64,000 nt of DNA from Dipylidium caninum (lineage: Eukaryota; Platyhelminthes; Cestoda; Cyclophyllidea; Dipylidiidae). Shown here one piece after another: positions 11,001-21,527 of the stretch. The notes under the pieces are model-generated. The model was not told where the DNA came from. It made no database searches and saw nothing but the letters and a program-made list of their open reading frames with translations. The translations under genes were made by a program, and so were the position numbers. Each line of letters begins with the position of its first letter. The stretch's first letter is position 1. The stretch is from positions 186,001 through 250,000 of the forward strand of contig QEYB01000290.1 of NCBI GenBank assembly GCA_017562135.1. Direction: 5' to 3'.

Positions 11001-13489
11001 TATATGAGTTTGATAAAAAGCGCCCAAAATTTAGAGTTGGCTCCCTGCTCCATTTTGGCGCCCTTGGCAAACATTTCACTCCATTCGTTCGGCCATTGTA
11101 TGCCTACTGGCGTTTATTCATTCTTGATAACCAAGTACCAGCGCAGAAGATATGCTCGTTGTCCTCCGGCGTGATATCGTTGAATTTATACACCCTTAAC
11201 TATTCTTATGTGCTTTTTTGCCTACAATAGTGCAGTGTTGTTTTACTCCAATTCGATTTTTTTGGGGTTGAATTCAATCTAATTTAATGTAACGCTGACT
11301 ATTGTATATATTCTTACTTTACGCTGACTCTCTCTACTTCTATTTATCGTCGCGTATTGTTGAGTGATTTGATTTGATCTTGTTGCCTTTTTTGTCCCAT
11401 AGCATGTTATCTTGTTGAGCAATAGCATATATTTTGAATGCAATTTTGGGATTTCTCTGTGCCTGTTTATGATTATATGGCGAATTGTTGGAGTAGACTA
11501 TCCCTAGCAGTGAATTAGATCCTCTTCTCACCTTAAATCATCTACTAATGAGTGTTTCCAAATATCAAGTATGTCACTTCCTTTCAGAATGGTCAAGTCG
11601 TGTCTTCCTCCTCCTCCTCCTCTTCCTTTTTCTCTTCAACATCCTCTTCACCTTCCACTGGTTCAAGTACAATTTCGCTCGTAGACGGCAGCTGTAAGTG
11701 CTCAGCCCGTTCCCTTCCTTTTTATGAATTCTAACTTGGCTGGGATCTGAGACACTATCTCTTTCTATTGGTACATCCGTCCTACATTTGTCTATGCGGA
11801 TAGAGTAGAGGAAGGCAAAGGATCTTTCTTATGAATTTGGAATATGATGCCTTAGTGACAACGTTCCACATTTAGGCTGTTTCAATTTTCGATTTGATTA
11901 CCGGAGGAATTAATATATACTGAGATGGTAACATTGAAAACTCTGATCACAAGAAATAATTGGTCAAAATTTATCCCTCGATCTGGTATTCACACATCCG
12001 CTGTCTCCGGGTCAGTCTTAAGGAATGCTCAGTATAAACGTTGGCTTCTAACCCTACTTCAGCCCTCCTCACTGCCACCGACACTGCACGTACAACGTCA
12101 TCCACCGGTGGGATAGCAACCAAGCCGCCTACGCGCTCCAGAGCGCATAGTGTGGCTCCGCCCTCCCACAACAGATCCATCCATCTGCCTCGCGGAAAAC
12201 AGCAGAGAGCGATGATCTCGAAACCAAATATCCTCAAGTCACCACAACGATCGTCCTGTGAGAAGTTAGGGCGAAAGTTTCCTCTGAAGGCAACTCCAGT
12301 GATATGGGCATCCAGCCAGGAAGCGAGGGAATCGGTAGGTCTAGCTGCATTCATCCCACTCCACCCCACTCGCCTTTCTGCCAGCCGCATTGTTCAAGTG
12401 ATGACAAATGACAGTTATGACGGGTAGTGGTTTATTTCACTGGGGCTCAGATGGTTGGAGAGAGGGAAGGTATGTGGACTATCTACTAAACTCACTTCGA
12501 TTTAAACAATGGATATGACTACTTAGTTACTTATTTATTCTTTTATTCTTTTTTTGTCCTAACTAAAATACATTTTGTTGGTATTCCCTGAGACTCGCAA
12601 CTGTCAGGTGTATCCAGACATTCTGGTGAAAGACATACCGCCCACTCAGACTCGTGGGGCCAGACGAGGTGTAGGAAGTATAGATGCAGTTTCGAAGCCG
12701 TCTCAGCAATCATTTCCACATTCTTTAACAACATCGACCGCGTTGAAGACGGTCACGACGTCGACCAACTTCAGCAGATCGTATGACATACCTATGATTC
12801 TTCGCGACAAGGATAATCGTGTAGGCAGTGAGAGTGTGAGTATTGTGTATGTGTCTGTCTGCCTGCCTGCCTGCCTTTCTGTGTGTCTTTCTATCAGTCT
12901 GCTTGTCTGTGTGTGTCTGTCTACCTCTTTCTCCCTTTGCCTGTCTGTCTGTGTGTGTTTGTATCTCTCTGTCTGTATGTCTGTGAGTGTGTCTGTCAAT
13001 CTGTGTCTGTGTGTATGTCTCCGTGTGTCTGCCTGTCTGTCCGTCTGTGTGTGTGTGGTTCTGACACTGTGAGACAAAGCATGATGGAAAAGTTAATGGG
13101 TAGGGGAATAAATGAACGAGTTTGGGGGAGAGAGCAAGTAAATGATGTGCAGAAAGTAGGTAAACTGAAGTAAATGAAAGAATGAATGAATGAAGAGGAT
13201 ACTCGCCTGATCGCATACACAGCATATTTGGCTCGACCGCCATTCTCCTATTCACACACTTTCTTCGACTATCCAGAACCTCACAAAACACTACCACATC
13301 CCCAATCGACAAAAAGCAACATATTCAACGAGTGGAGTGGGGCAAGGGGAGAGTCGACGTCGCGAAGCTCATCGAAGCTCCAGTTCGGGACCTGTCCACT
13401 TACCCACACCGGGCATTCCTATACATGTCAACTCCGTCTCACATTCCCGGATGCATCGTGCTCTAATTGCCCGCCCTTGGATCTCTTGA
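8046..13489 (+). CDS. MAPK15: Mitogen-activated protein kinase 15 (MAPK15, ERK7/8)
   Basis: Atypical MAP kinase that autophosphorylates its TEY motif and is linked to ciliogenesis and autophagy. Thirteen exons: 8046-8111, 8145-8243, 8274-8394, 8432-8562, 8598-8925, 9152-9209, 9302-9439, 9929-10034, 10631-10717, 11588-11693, 12063-12334, 12608-12835, 13277-13489. They total 1953 nt (650 residues; human 544) and all phases agree. Kinase landmarks: GKGAYG loop (20-25), catalytic VALKK lysine 42, HRDLK (135-139), DFG (155-157), TEY (183-185), then [11 protein letters not shown]. The stretch [19 protein letters not shown] is nearly that of human MAPK15 and separates it from ERK1/2. The L34/C-lobe continues to [14 protein letters not shown]. 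The C-terminal 300 residues are low complexity, Ser-rich (a poly-Ser run in exon 10) and basic, with no recognised domain. Kinase introns are 30-37 nt, C-terminal introns are hundreds. An additional small exon could have been missed in 10718-11587. Confidence 0.93.
12846..13058 (+). repeat. Imperfect (TGTC/TGTG) microsatellite in MAPK15 intron 12
   Basis: About 210 nt of impure tetranucleotide repeat of the TGTC, TGCC and TGTG types. It starts about ten nucleotides after the exon 12 donor (GTGAGT at 12836). It generates several long but meaningless open frames on both strands (Cys/Val/Leu/Ser-rich or Thr/Asp/Arg/His-rich), which should not be annotated as genes. Confidence 0.85.
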
Positions 13490-16400
13490 GGCCACTTTTA
13501 TCTCGATTCTAAAGTTCCCATTTTCCTCTGTTTTTTTTTGTAAAATCTGTAACATTTAAATGACACAATTTGCCACTCCTTTCGTCCACCGCTTCAACTC
13601 TAGTCATAGGCAACAACTTACTTAACTGTCTACATGCCTCTCTTCGAAGGTGATGCTCTTCACGACGGTACACCTGCTTAAAATTCGAGGGTATGGGAAT
13701 AAACCGCAGAAGAGAGTGAGAGAAAAAAAGGGTGCCGCGAAGGCACAATAGTTACAAGATGATTAGATAAATGCACAGGGAAATGGATCGTGAAGTGGAG
13801 GACAATAGAAAATTAGATGGGTAAAATCTGCAGGGGCACGCGACTTTGATACTCAGGTTGAGGAAAATGAGCTGGGAAGCTGGAGGCGTGAGAAATATAC
13901 AAATTGTTGGATGGAGACCGATGAATGGGTGATTGGAAGGTTGAAATACATGATGCCAGGAATTATGGGTTGAAGGACTGGCATGCTGCAAGTGTTGATT
14001 CCTTGCGCTCTTCATTATTTTGTACTATCCGCTCCAACGCTCTTTCGCTAAGCCTCCCAAGCAAGTGTTTAGCAAATTAAATAACATCGGCCCTCTTTTG
14101 ATTGCCATTGAGATTGGCGTTATGCTTCGTACGTGCTTCTTCACATTTCTCCCATTTTTTCACTATGCATGGAAATTCAAATGTCCATCTACTGCCTCAC
14201 CGATTTCTTTACTTTCGGACTGGTCCTCACGCTTCATTTCTAGGAAAGTAGAGAGATCATGACGTCGTGCCTCGAATAGCGTTAAGGAAAAGACTGTGAC
14301 GAAATGCGTATCTGCTGTCCAGTGTTTGTAGTGCAAAATAGGTGGTTAAGAATGCAGGTTTCACGCCACAACCATGGGCGTCTGACTCCATGGATGCCTA
14401 AAAAAGATGCCGACTTAGAAGTCAGCAATAGTATATCTGACGCCCATATGCCAAACAGTTATACCGATAATGGTTAAAATGCCTCTGTGCTTGGGAAAGC
14501 GACGAGAGAAAAGGTGAAATCTCACTAGGCCTCACGGTGCTCGTAGAGTAGTTCATATCCACCGGATGTACGTGTCAGACTGTCATAAGGGCACGCCCGA
14601 GATGGAGACGTACTCTCATTGGCGCGTTTTGTTGTACCATGCAAATCCGCTCCATTCTAATAAAATGGCAGTGGTATCAGTGGCGTGGGTTGACCCTTTC
14701 ATCATTCTTGTGTGATCTGCAAAGTGAGTTGGTCCAAAGTATTCCTTTTCAGATAAGGCAGAACTCAACTGAGATGGCCGAGACTGCAAAGTCATTGGGG
14801 GCTTTCCAGACTGAAGGCTTTTAGTGTGGATGGCTGAGCATGAGAAAGTTCTCCAATAAGCAAAATATCTGCGAACAGATCCCTTTAATTACTGAAAAGG
14901 TATACTTTAACCTATCCTACTATTGTTAACAAAATGGAGTCATTGGCTGGCTTCGTCGTGTCAACATTTAAGTAAAATTCAGTCTCTTTGACGAGGCTCC
15001 GTCAGCCTGCTAAAGAAGTAAATGCATGTCCGTATCCCTTACTCGTCATCCTCTTCCTGTATTTCGTCTGCATCACGCTTTGTTTGAGCCTTGTGCCTAA
15101 ACCCATCCCGCAGTATCGGAAGTCACTGGCGACGACGCGGCGGCGGCAGTGGTCTGACAGCTTGTTTGCTATTCTTCCACTTTATTTGTTACATCGAGCC
15201 AACTCGATACTCTCCGACACTAACGAAAATCACCGCAATTTAAACAGATATTACGCTTTCAAATGCTTCGGACACGATGTTGAGATTCTCGGAACATTCT
15301 CCTTCCTCCTCTCAAACCACAAGGATGAGGTTTTTGCGAGCCACCCGTTAACCCGCCATAAGTCAAACGAAGGGAGGGGGCTGCGAGATGTCCATCCTCT
15401 CATAACCATGGAATTGCCTCCAAAAAACAGGAAATCAACTCACCAAAAACCACACAATAAGCTCTTATTAGGGCAATTGTAGATTTTAGGAATCTGGGAC
15501 AACGGCAGATTCATCAACTACAGTTTTATTTCATCGTATTCACCTATAACATTGTATTGCTGTCTACCCATAAAGTAAAAGCAACGTAGAGTTTCTACAT
15601 TCAAAGTGTCAGCCATAAATCGTATTACAAGCATCAACAGTGTTCAAGTTATCGTTTTTTGTGCGCTGGTGGGGAAAGGGATGGATCCCACATTCTAGGC
15701 GGAAGTGTTAGACTGTTGCTAGTGCCACTGACATGACAATGGGACACACCTTTTCTGCGTTCCCCATCTGTCCCAGTCATTCCCATTGGCAGATACAATA
15801 TTTTGCCCTCCATCCAGTTTTCAATGAGTGTGCGAAATTGTGCCCCGGGAAAATGTGAAAATTTAAGACTTTCCTGTTCCAATTTTCACCCGTTTCGTGT
15901 TAAAGTTAAGTTGCTTCAATTATTTTGAAATAGTGTGGAATATATACCACGCAAATTTTCTTCCTCAAAGCAGTCGTATTAACCTACAACTGCACCGACA
16001 TATCATTGTCGTATTTCTGATATGGATTTTAGGTTAAACAGGAATTGAGTGACGCTGCTTCTTGTTAGGTATTAGTTTTCTTTATTTGTTATTTTTACTT
16101 GACAGTTTGTTGTCCAAATAGCCCAGATTTATCTGCAGATTATTTTAAGATGACCAGTGTTCGTTGTTTAAATTGATCGCGGCTATTTGAACAAGTAGAT
16201 TGTCATGACGATTGCCTAAACTGAAAGAAGCATACCGGCGGGAAAAAGTTGCAAATAACATTGTGCAGAGATTAGGGGGTTGATAGTCATGCGTGGCAGT
16301 CTCTCTACTAGGATGGAAGGAAATATTCCGAGTCTGTCTAACCCACGCACTTAGGGGCACATTAAAGCTGAAACACGTCGTCTTTCGGACCTCTAAAGTT

Positions 16401-17083
16401 ATTCTTGTACGGGTTGGCTTCGTTAATGCGGTACACTTATGGCGTACACGATGGATCCAGCATGTGAAACATACGCGGACGAATTGAGGTGTCTTTTACA
16501 GTGCGATTAAGCTATGACCACTGGTAAATGTGTAATACTTCATTTTTCAAGAATGTGTAACTATCCTGTCTGAATTAATTTACATCAGCCCTAGTAATAT
16601 CTATGTATCTCTAATAAGTCACCAACGCCCGAGTGTTTGGTCGCGGTCGTATTGAATCGTGGCAGCAGGAAGGGGTGTTTGCCCCCAGAGTGGACACGGT
16701 TCGAACGAAGTTCCATTCCGTTGCAGATGTGAGTGACAACACGGTAAGTAGAAAGGACAAGGAAGTTAATGCCTATGCGAGGAGTTCTGCAGAGTAAATC
16801 ACGTCTCAACACGACACACATTTAAGGGAGCTGTTCGAAAAATCTAGCGTGAGCCCCTGTTACCCAGGATAATGACAAGCGCTTAATTTGAATAGTCAAG
16901 GGACTTCCAGGTCTTGTCAGATAGTGAGTCATGCCGTGTAGGTTATGAGCACACAGGAGATAATCCGTATGGGTTCAAAAAGTAACAATTTAATTGACAG
17001 TAGTCAAGGTTGGAAGTTACAAGACATGGATATTTTGATAATCAATAAGTGAGCCTCAAGGCCACGGTGATCATCTGCGAAGA
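13490..17083. other. Tail-to-tail spacer between MAPK15 and the unknown 17.1-20.1 kb gene
   Basis: Both flanking genes end toward this region, so it holds their 3' UTRs. I see no exon with family resemblance. The longest frame (14988-15482, plus) begins at TTG rather than ATG. A (GAAT)n run lies just upstream inside the MAPK15 intron at about 13178-13196. No RNA gene or mobile element was recognised. Confidence 0.4.
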
Positions 17084-20000
17084 TCATTTCGAATGAACCA
17101 TGGGTGTTCGTTTCTGTTTCACTGGCCATTGGGTAGTGACGGGTGAGACAACGTCCACAAAGTCCTTAATCGCCTTTAAGGCCTCTCGAGCCGCCTTCCG
17201 AGAGATGGGATTTCGCCAAGCCTCATCCAAGGCGGCTAACATCACACTCTCTCTGGTCGTAAAACTCAGCAGCCGCCGCCTAGACCAATAGGTGTACGCG
17301 AAGGCCACAAGGTAGGGCCACCTTGAAACCAGAAACTCCGACCGCGCCATACTTCCACACCTAATCATCGTCTCTAACAGGGACTTGTGCTCATTGTAAC
17401 ACACTAGGTAGGTTAGGACAACAAAAAAAACTGGCGATGTGTCTTCAAACATGTCTGCCATCCGAAAGAGTGAAGTGAAAATGTCGGTGACCAGTGGTCG
17501 AAATCCTTCCATACCGATTCTACTCATTAAGTCCTCATCAGTCACCAGACTCAGCAGACATATCGCCGTCTCAAATCGACATGAGGAGTAGATAGACAAG
17601 CCGGAGCGGATGATTTGATCCAACCAATTGCCAGGATGCATTGCGGAATTTATCAACAAACTGCGTAGACTAGGATTTTGTTTTGCCGAGGCAATAACAG
17701 ACAGGACTTTGTATCTAATGCAATGGCCCGAGGCATGACGGAAGAGGATAAGGTCGAGAATAAGTTTGCTCAGGGCAAAATCTAGTACCCTCCTGTCCTT
17801 TTCCATGACCCATGCATCTGTAGGACGCACTGCATTCCATATTTGAACCATAATATTGATAAAAGGGAGATTATTGCGGTCCATCAACTCCTCCAACTGG
17901 CTTAACATGGAGGAGTGGAATCTCTTGGGCGGAAGTAAGAGGACACACGGGACTGCGATGTCTGTATTGTTTGAAGTCTTAGTGTGTAGGATTCTAGGTG
18001 GTTTCATGATATCATGTCGATGGTTCGTGAGGACAGTGGATTTTATTGAGCTAGTGTGTAGTATCGCCTGCCGAAAGTAGGGGTTCTGATGTGCAGCGAG
18101 TTCACTGGCTGAAATGTTGTTCAAACTAGATTGATAGGGACACAAGTCAGGAGTGATGTCCTGAAGGTGTTGTAGCAGAGCTGCTGGTTCCACCTTCGTG
18201 TTTTCAATACCATTCTTGCCTTCTATCACGGCTAATTTGGAGAGATCTTCAGGGGCTATTGAGGCAACTGGAAGCGCGGTTTCCAGAAAATAACAGCTCG
18301 AGTTTTTCGGTCTGCCTTTCTCTCGGCAATCGAATATAAACTGCTGGGTTGAGGCACTGTCCAAGGACTTTTTGACAGGCTGATCAGACCGCATATTCAC
18401 ATCTTTAACCAACGGAAGAATTTCACGATAGGTCGGAAGAACAGTGGTATTTTTTCGAAGAAGAGTTTTGAGCATAACGGGGCAGCCTTTGAGTACACCT
18501 TCCATGGTAGCTTCCACAAGACTTTCGTCAACACCATCAACCATGGAAATATCGGGAGAGTCACATTCTGAGGAGTAGATCTGTGGTACATGCTTAATCA
18601 CTTCACGAGAAAGATTTGCCGTGGAAAGTGGATGTTCTCGTTCTACCACGGAATAAAATTTCTTTCGAAGAATCTTCGTAAATGGTGCAAGGCCGCAAGC
18701 ACTAAGGTCTTTTTGCAAACACTGTGAAACTCCCTCCTCGTCAAGGGCCCCCTTGTCATTGTCATCCCGCTTAAGCACTAGACGCTTTGTTCGCCTCGCC
18801 GGAACAGGTCGGGATTGAGGCTGCATATACAATGCCGCCTTTAACTCACAATCGTCTCAAATACCTACCTAAATAAGAGTTACCTACCTCAAGTGAGGAG
18901 ATTGGGCTCTTCAGATGTCGACGCTCCAAAAGTGATTCCTGCTTTTCTGCACTAGATTCAGTATCGGAATCCACTGTCTTCACAATAAATTCCCCATCCT
19001 CATTTACCGAAATATCAGTATCGTAATCACTAAAAGAATAATTAGACATATCCATGTCACTATTAGAGTAGTCTTCTTCATCACTTTCCTTCACAGTCTC
19101 TGATTCTTCTTCAAAGTCCATCGGCTCGTCAAAAAATTGCATTGTGCTCTCCGACACGCTATCCCGCTGATCGAGTTTGTTTAGTGGAATAGGCGTTCTA
19201 ATTGATGCTTGTTGGACTGTCTCACGGACGATAGTAAAACTAGGTTCTTGTGGGATGGCAAGATATGTCTCAAGATCTTCGACAACATCTAAACCCAAGG
19301 GAAGCATGAAAGAAGGATCCGGGGGTTTTGAAACAGAATGTAAAGTTGAGGAAAGGCGCAAATCCTCTTCCCTCATAGAATCACGGGTTTTCTCCGGCGT
19401 GATTATATCAAATTGGTTCCAGACTCGTTGCCATGAGAGCATCAATTCGTTTCCAGTCACTGACCAACGCTGGATCCCAACACCCTCATAACCGAACCAA
19501 TCACAGCAAATAGAGGTATGCAGTGTAGAGAGGAGGTTAAACCAGTGGTGTATACCGAGCTTTTGGATAGACTTAGAGTCCCGTCCGAATGGAGATATAC
19601 TTCGTCCTGGAAGAAATTAAAATACTTTAGGAATCTATCAAATTAGCACACACTTCTCTGGCCTTTGGCATTGATTAGATTGGTGGATTCACTGCCAGTC
19701 AAATCGCCGCCACGCAGACTTGCTATTGTTTCATGGAATGCCTCATAAGTATTTCGTTCTCTCCGCCAATTCTCCTCCAAATGACGAAGGCATCGAGCAA
19801 AATGTCTCTTACTCGACTCCTCCAAACGTTCTACAGCTTCCGCATATGCGGAAGGCTCTTTCAGACAATGCCATATCACTCTGGGTGACGTTGAAGTATC
19901 CGCCGATCGTGTTCGGCGTCTGGGCACCGGAATTGTGCGAACAAATGACAGTATGGAGTCATACTCATGCAACCCCATTGTACTGTACTGAAAGTTAACC

Positions 20001-20111
20001 GCCTCCTGCCGTAATGAATCGATATTTTCTGCCTCTGTGAAGCATGTCTACCAGATGAGGAATTCGGTGGAATGTGTGCTGAGAGGTGGGCCTTGAAGCA
20101 AGCATCAGCAT
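17084..20111 (-). CDS. Unrecognised large protein (about 932-955 aa), possibly helical C-terminal half
   Basis: I do not recognise this family. Firm exons: 19987-19654, 19606-18888 and 18838-17084, joined by introns of 47 and 49 nt in consistent phase. A short first exon at 20111-20052 joins in frame (64 nt intron) and supplies an ATG; if it is wrong, ATG 19978 gives 932 residues. The N-terminal part is basic and probably coiled coil (EAVERLEESSKRHFARCLRH). The middle holds a tryptophan-rich patch (KLGIHHWFNLLSTLHTSICC then VGIQRWSVTGNELMLSWQRV), the likeliest conserved core. It is followed by an acidic Glu/Asp/Ser low-complexity segment. The last 270 residues are hydrophobic-helical and could be ARM/HEAT-like (from RRVLDFALSKLILDLILFRH onward); that is inference from composition. 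No signal peptide or clear membrane helix. It is on the same strand as CASC3, 1.4 kb downstream of it. Confidence 0.7.
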
Positions 20112-21527
20112 TGCTTCATCACCTCCTCCCTCATGTCACTCCAGTTCTTTTCCGTTTGTTGGCCACCGTTCTGCGGAATCGTCAGTATTTGTACGGAAAG
20201 GAAACGCTGAAAGCACTTACCAGAAATCCCAGAACAGGAAGAGTTGGAGACTGAATTCATCGAACCCGAGAATTTATGGCATATCCGAAGGAGTCTTGAG
20301 CCAGATCATCGTCTTACCCGTGTCTATGTGTAGTCAATAAATGTTCATTACACCGATTAGCATGACGATTCGCGAAACTTCCGTTTTTCACTCGATTTAC
20401 CTCTACCGCCACCCAAAATGCACTAAGAGTCGCATAGCCCAAATTGTACAAAATTATTTTCTACATTAAGTTTGTAGTGTGCGTAAATGTTTGGATAAGA
20501 AAGAGAAGTCTAGGGGAGAGGGTTTATAAAAGTACATGGATTTGAAAAACGAGGGTCAATTGCTACGATTCTCCCTTTGCGGTTGGTGTGTCCCCATCCG
20601 ATCGCACCAAATCACGTTTCTGACATGCATTTTGAATAATGGCCGGCCTGTTGACTGTTCGCAACACTTTTTTCTCCACCATCAATGGTGACGCCGCTAA
20701 AAGTGAGGAAGATGACTTAGAAGTCTTAAGTTCTTCCCACCTTTTTTCATCATCTCAAGCTAATTTTCTTAACTGTAAATATTCCAAAGTCATCGATCGA
20801 TTATTTTTTCTGGCCTAATAAATTAGGTGTCGAATTTCAAATTCAAAGCTAAGAAATCCGACCTAACTCGTATTTATATATAATAAAGATTTCAAGCATA
20901 GCTCATCATAGCAGAATGGTCATTTTCAGTGGATGAAAAATCGACGTCACTTTAGTGAACTCAACCTGTAGCGCTTGAAGAAATGTAGACAAGACGCTAA
21001 ACAAATTACTGATTATGGTGATAACCATAATAAATCGGGAACAAACTACAGGTTAGCAGATCAGTTACGATACCTAAACTAGACCTATCCCATATGACTT
21101 GTTGTATAGAAAACATGGGAAAATTCACGTCTTAAATGGTTAAACATTGATGGTCAACAGAAAATTCAAATGGATATAATAAAAAAATCTGTTAAACACG
21201 CCAAAAAGCTTTTGTCATTCCCGTTGCTGTTTACACAAAGTTAAACCATTACCGAGGTCATACACTATTTCAGAAAGGACAAAGGTAAAAATCTCAGAAG
21301 TAGAAAAACGTATTAAATACTAACCATGTGTAAATAAATCTAGGTTATTCTGGAATTGCAGTAATTAAGGAAGGTTGCCAGGTCAAAATCCCATTGATCT
21401 AGAGACACCAGTGGATTAATCAAGGGATTAATTATCTAGTGCGTAAAAAATCAAACACACAGGTAGAGATAAATCAAGTAAAATTTGTAGAAGAACAAAT
21501 ATCAAATACTTTTTGTTAAAGTGATGA
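20112..21527. other. Spacer / CASC3 3' flank
   Basis: Lies between the end of CASC3 and the start of the unknown minus-strand gene, so it holds the CASC3 3' UTR and the promoter of the next gene. A plus-strand frame of 59 codons with an ATG at 20639 (starting MAGLLTVRNTFF) is the only other candidate; it has no recognised family and could be chance or a first exon. Otherwise AT-rich, with nothing seen. Confidence 0.4.

Noticed and set aside
12703..13312. Long ORFs on both strands rich in Thr/Arg/His or Cys/Val/Leu
   Set aside because: They are translations of the TGTC/TGTG microsatellite inside a MAPK15 intron.
14988..15482. 164-codon plus-strand ORF with a hydrophobic N-terminal stretch
   Set aside because: It begins at TTG with no early ATG, shows no family resemblance, and the opposite strand is also open for a long way, which points to composition rather than coding.
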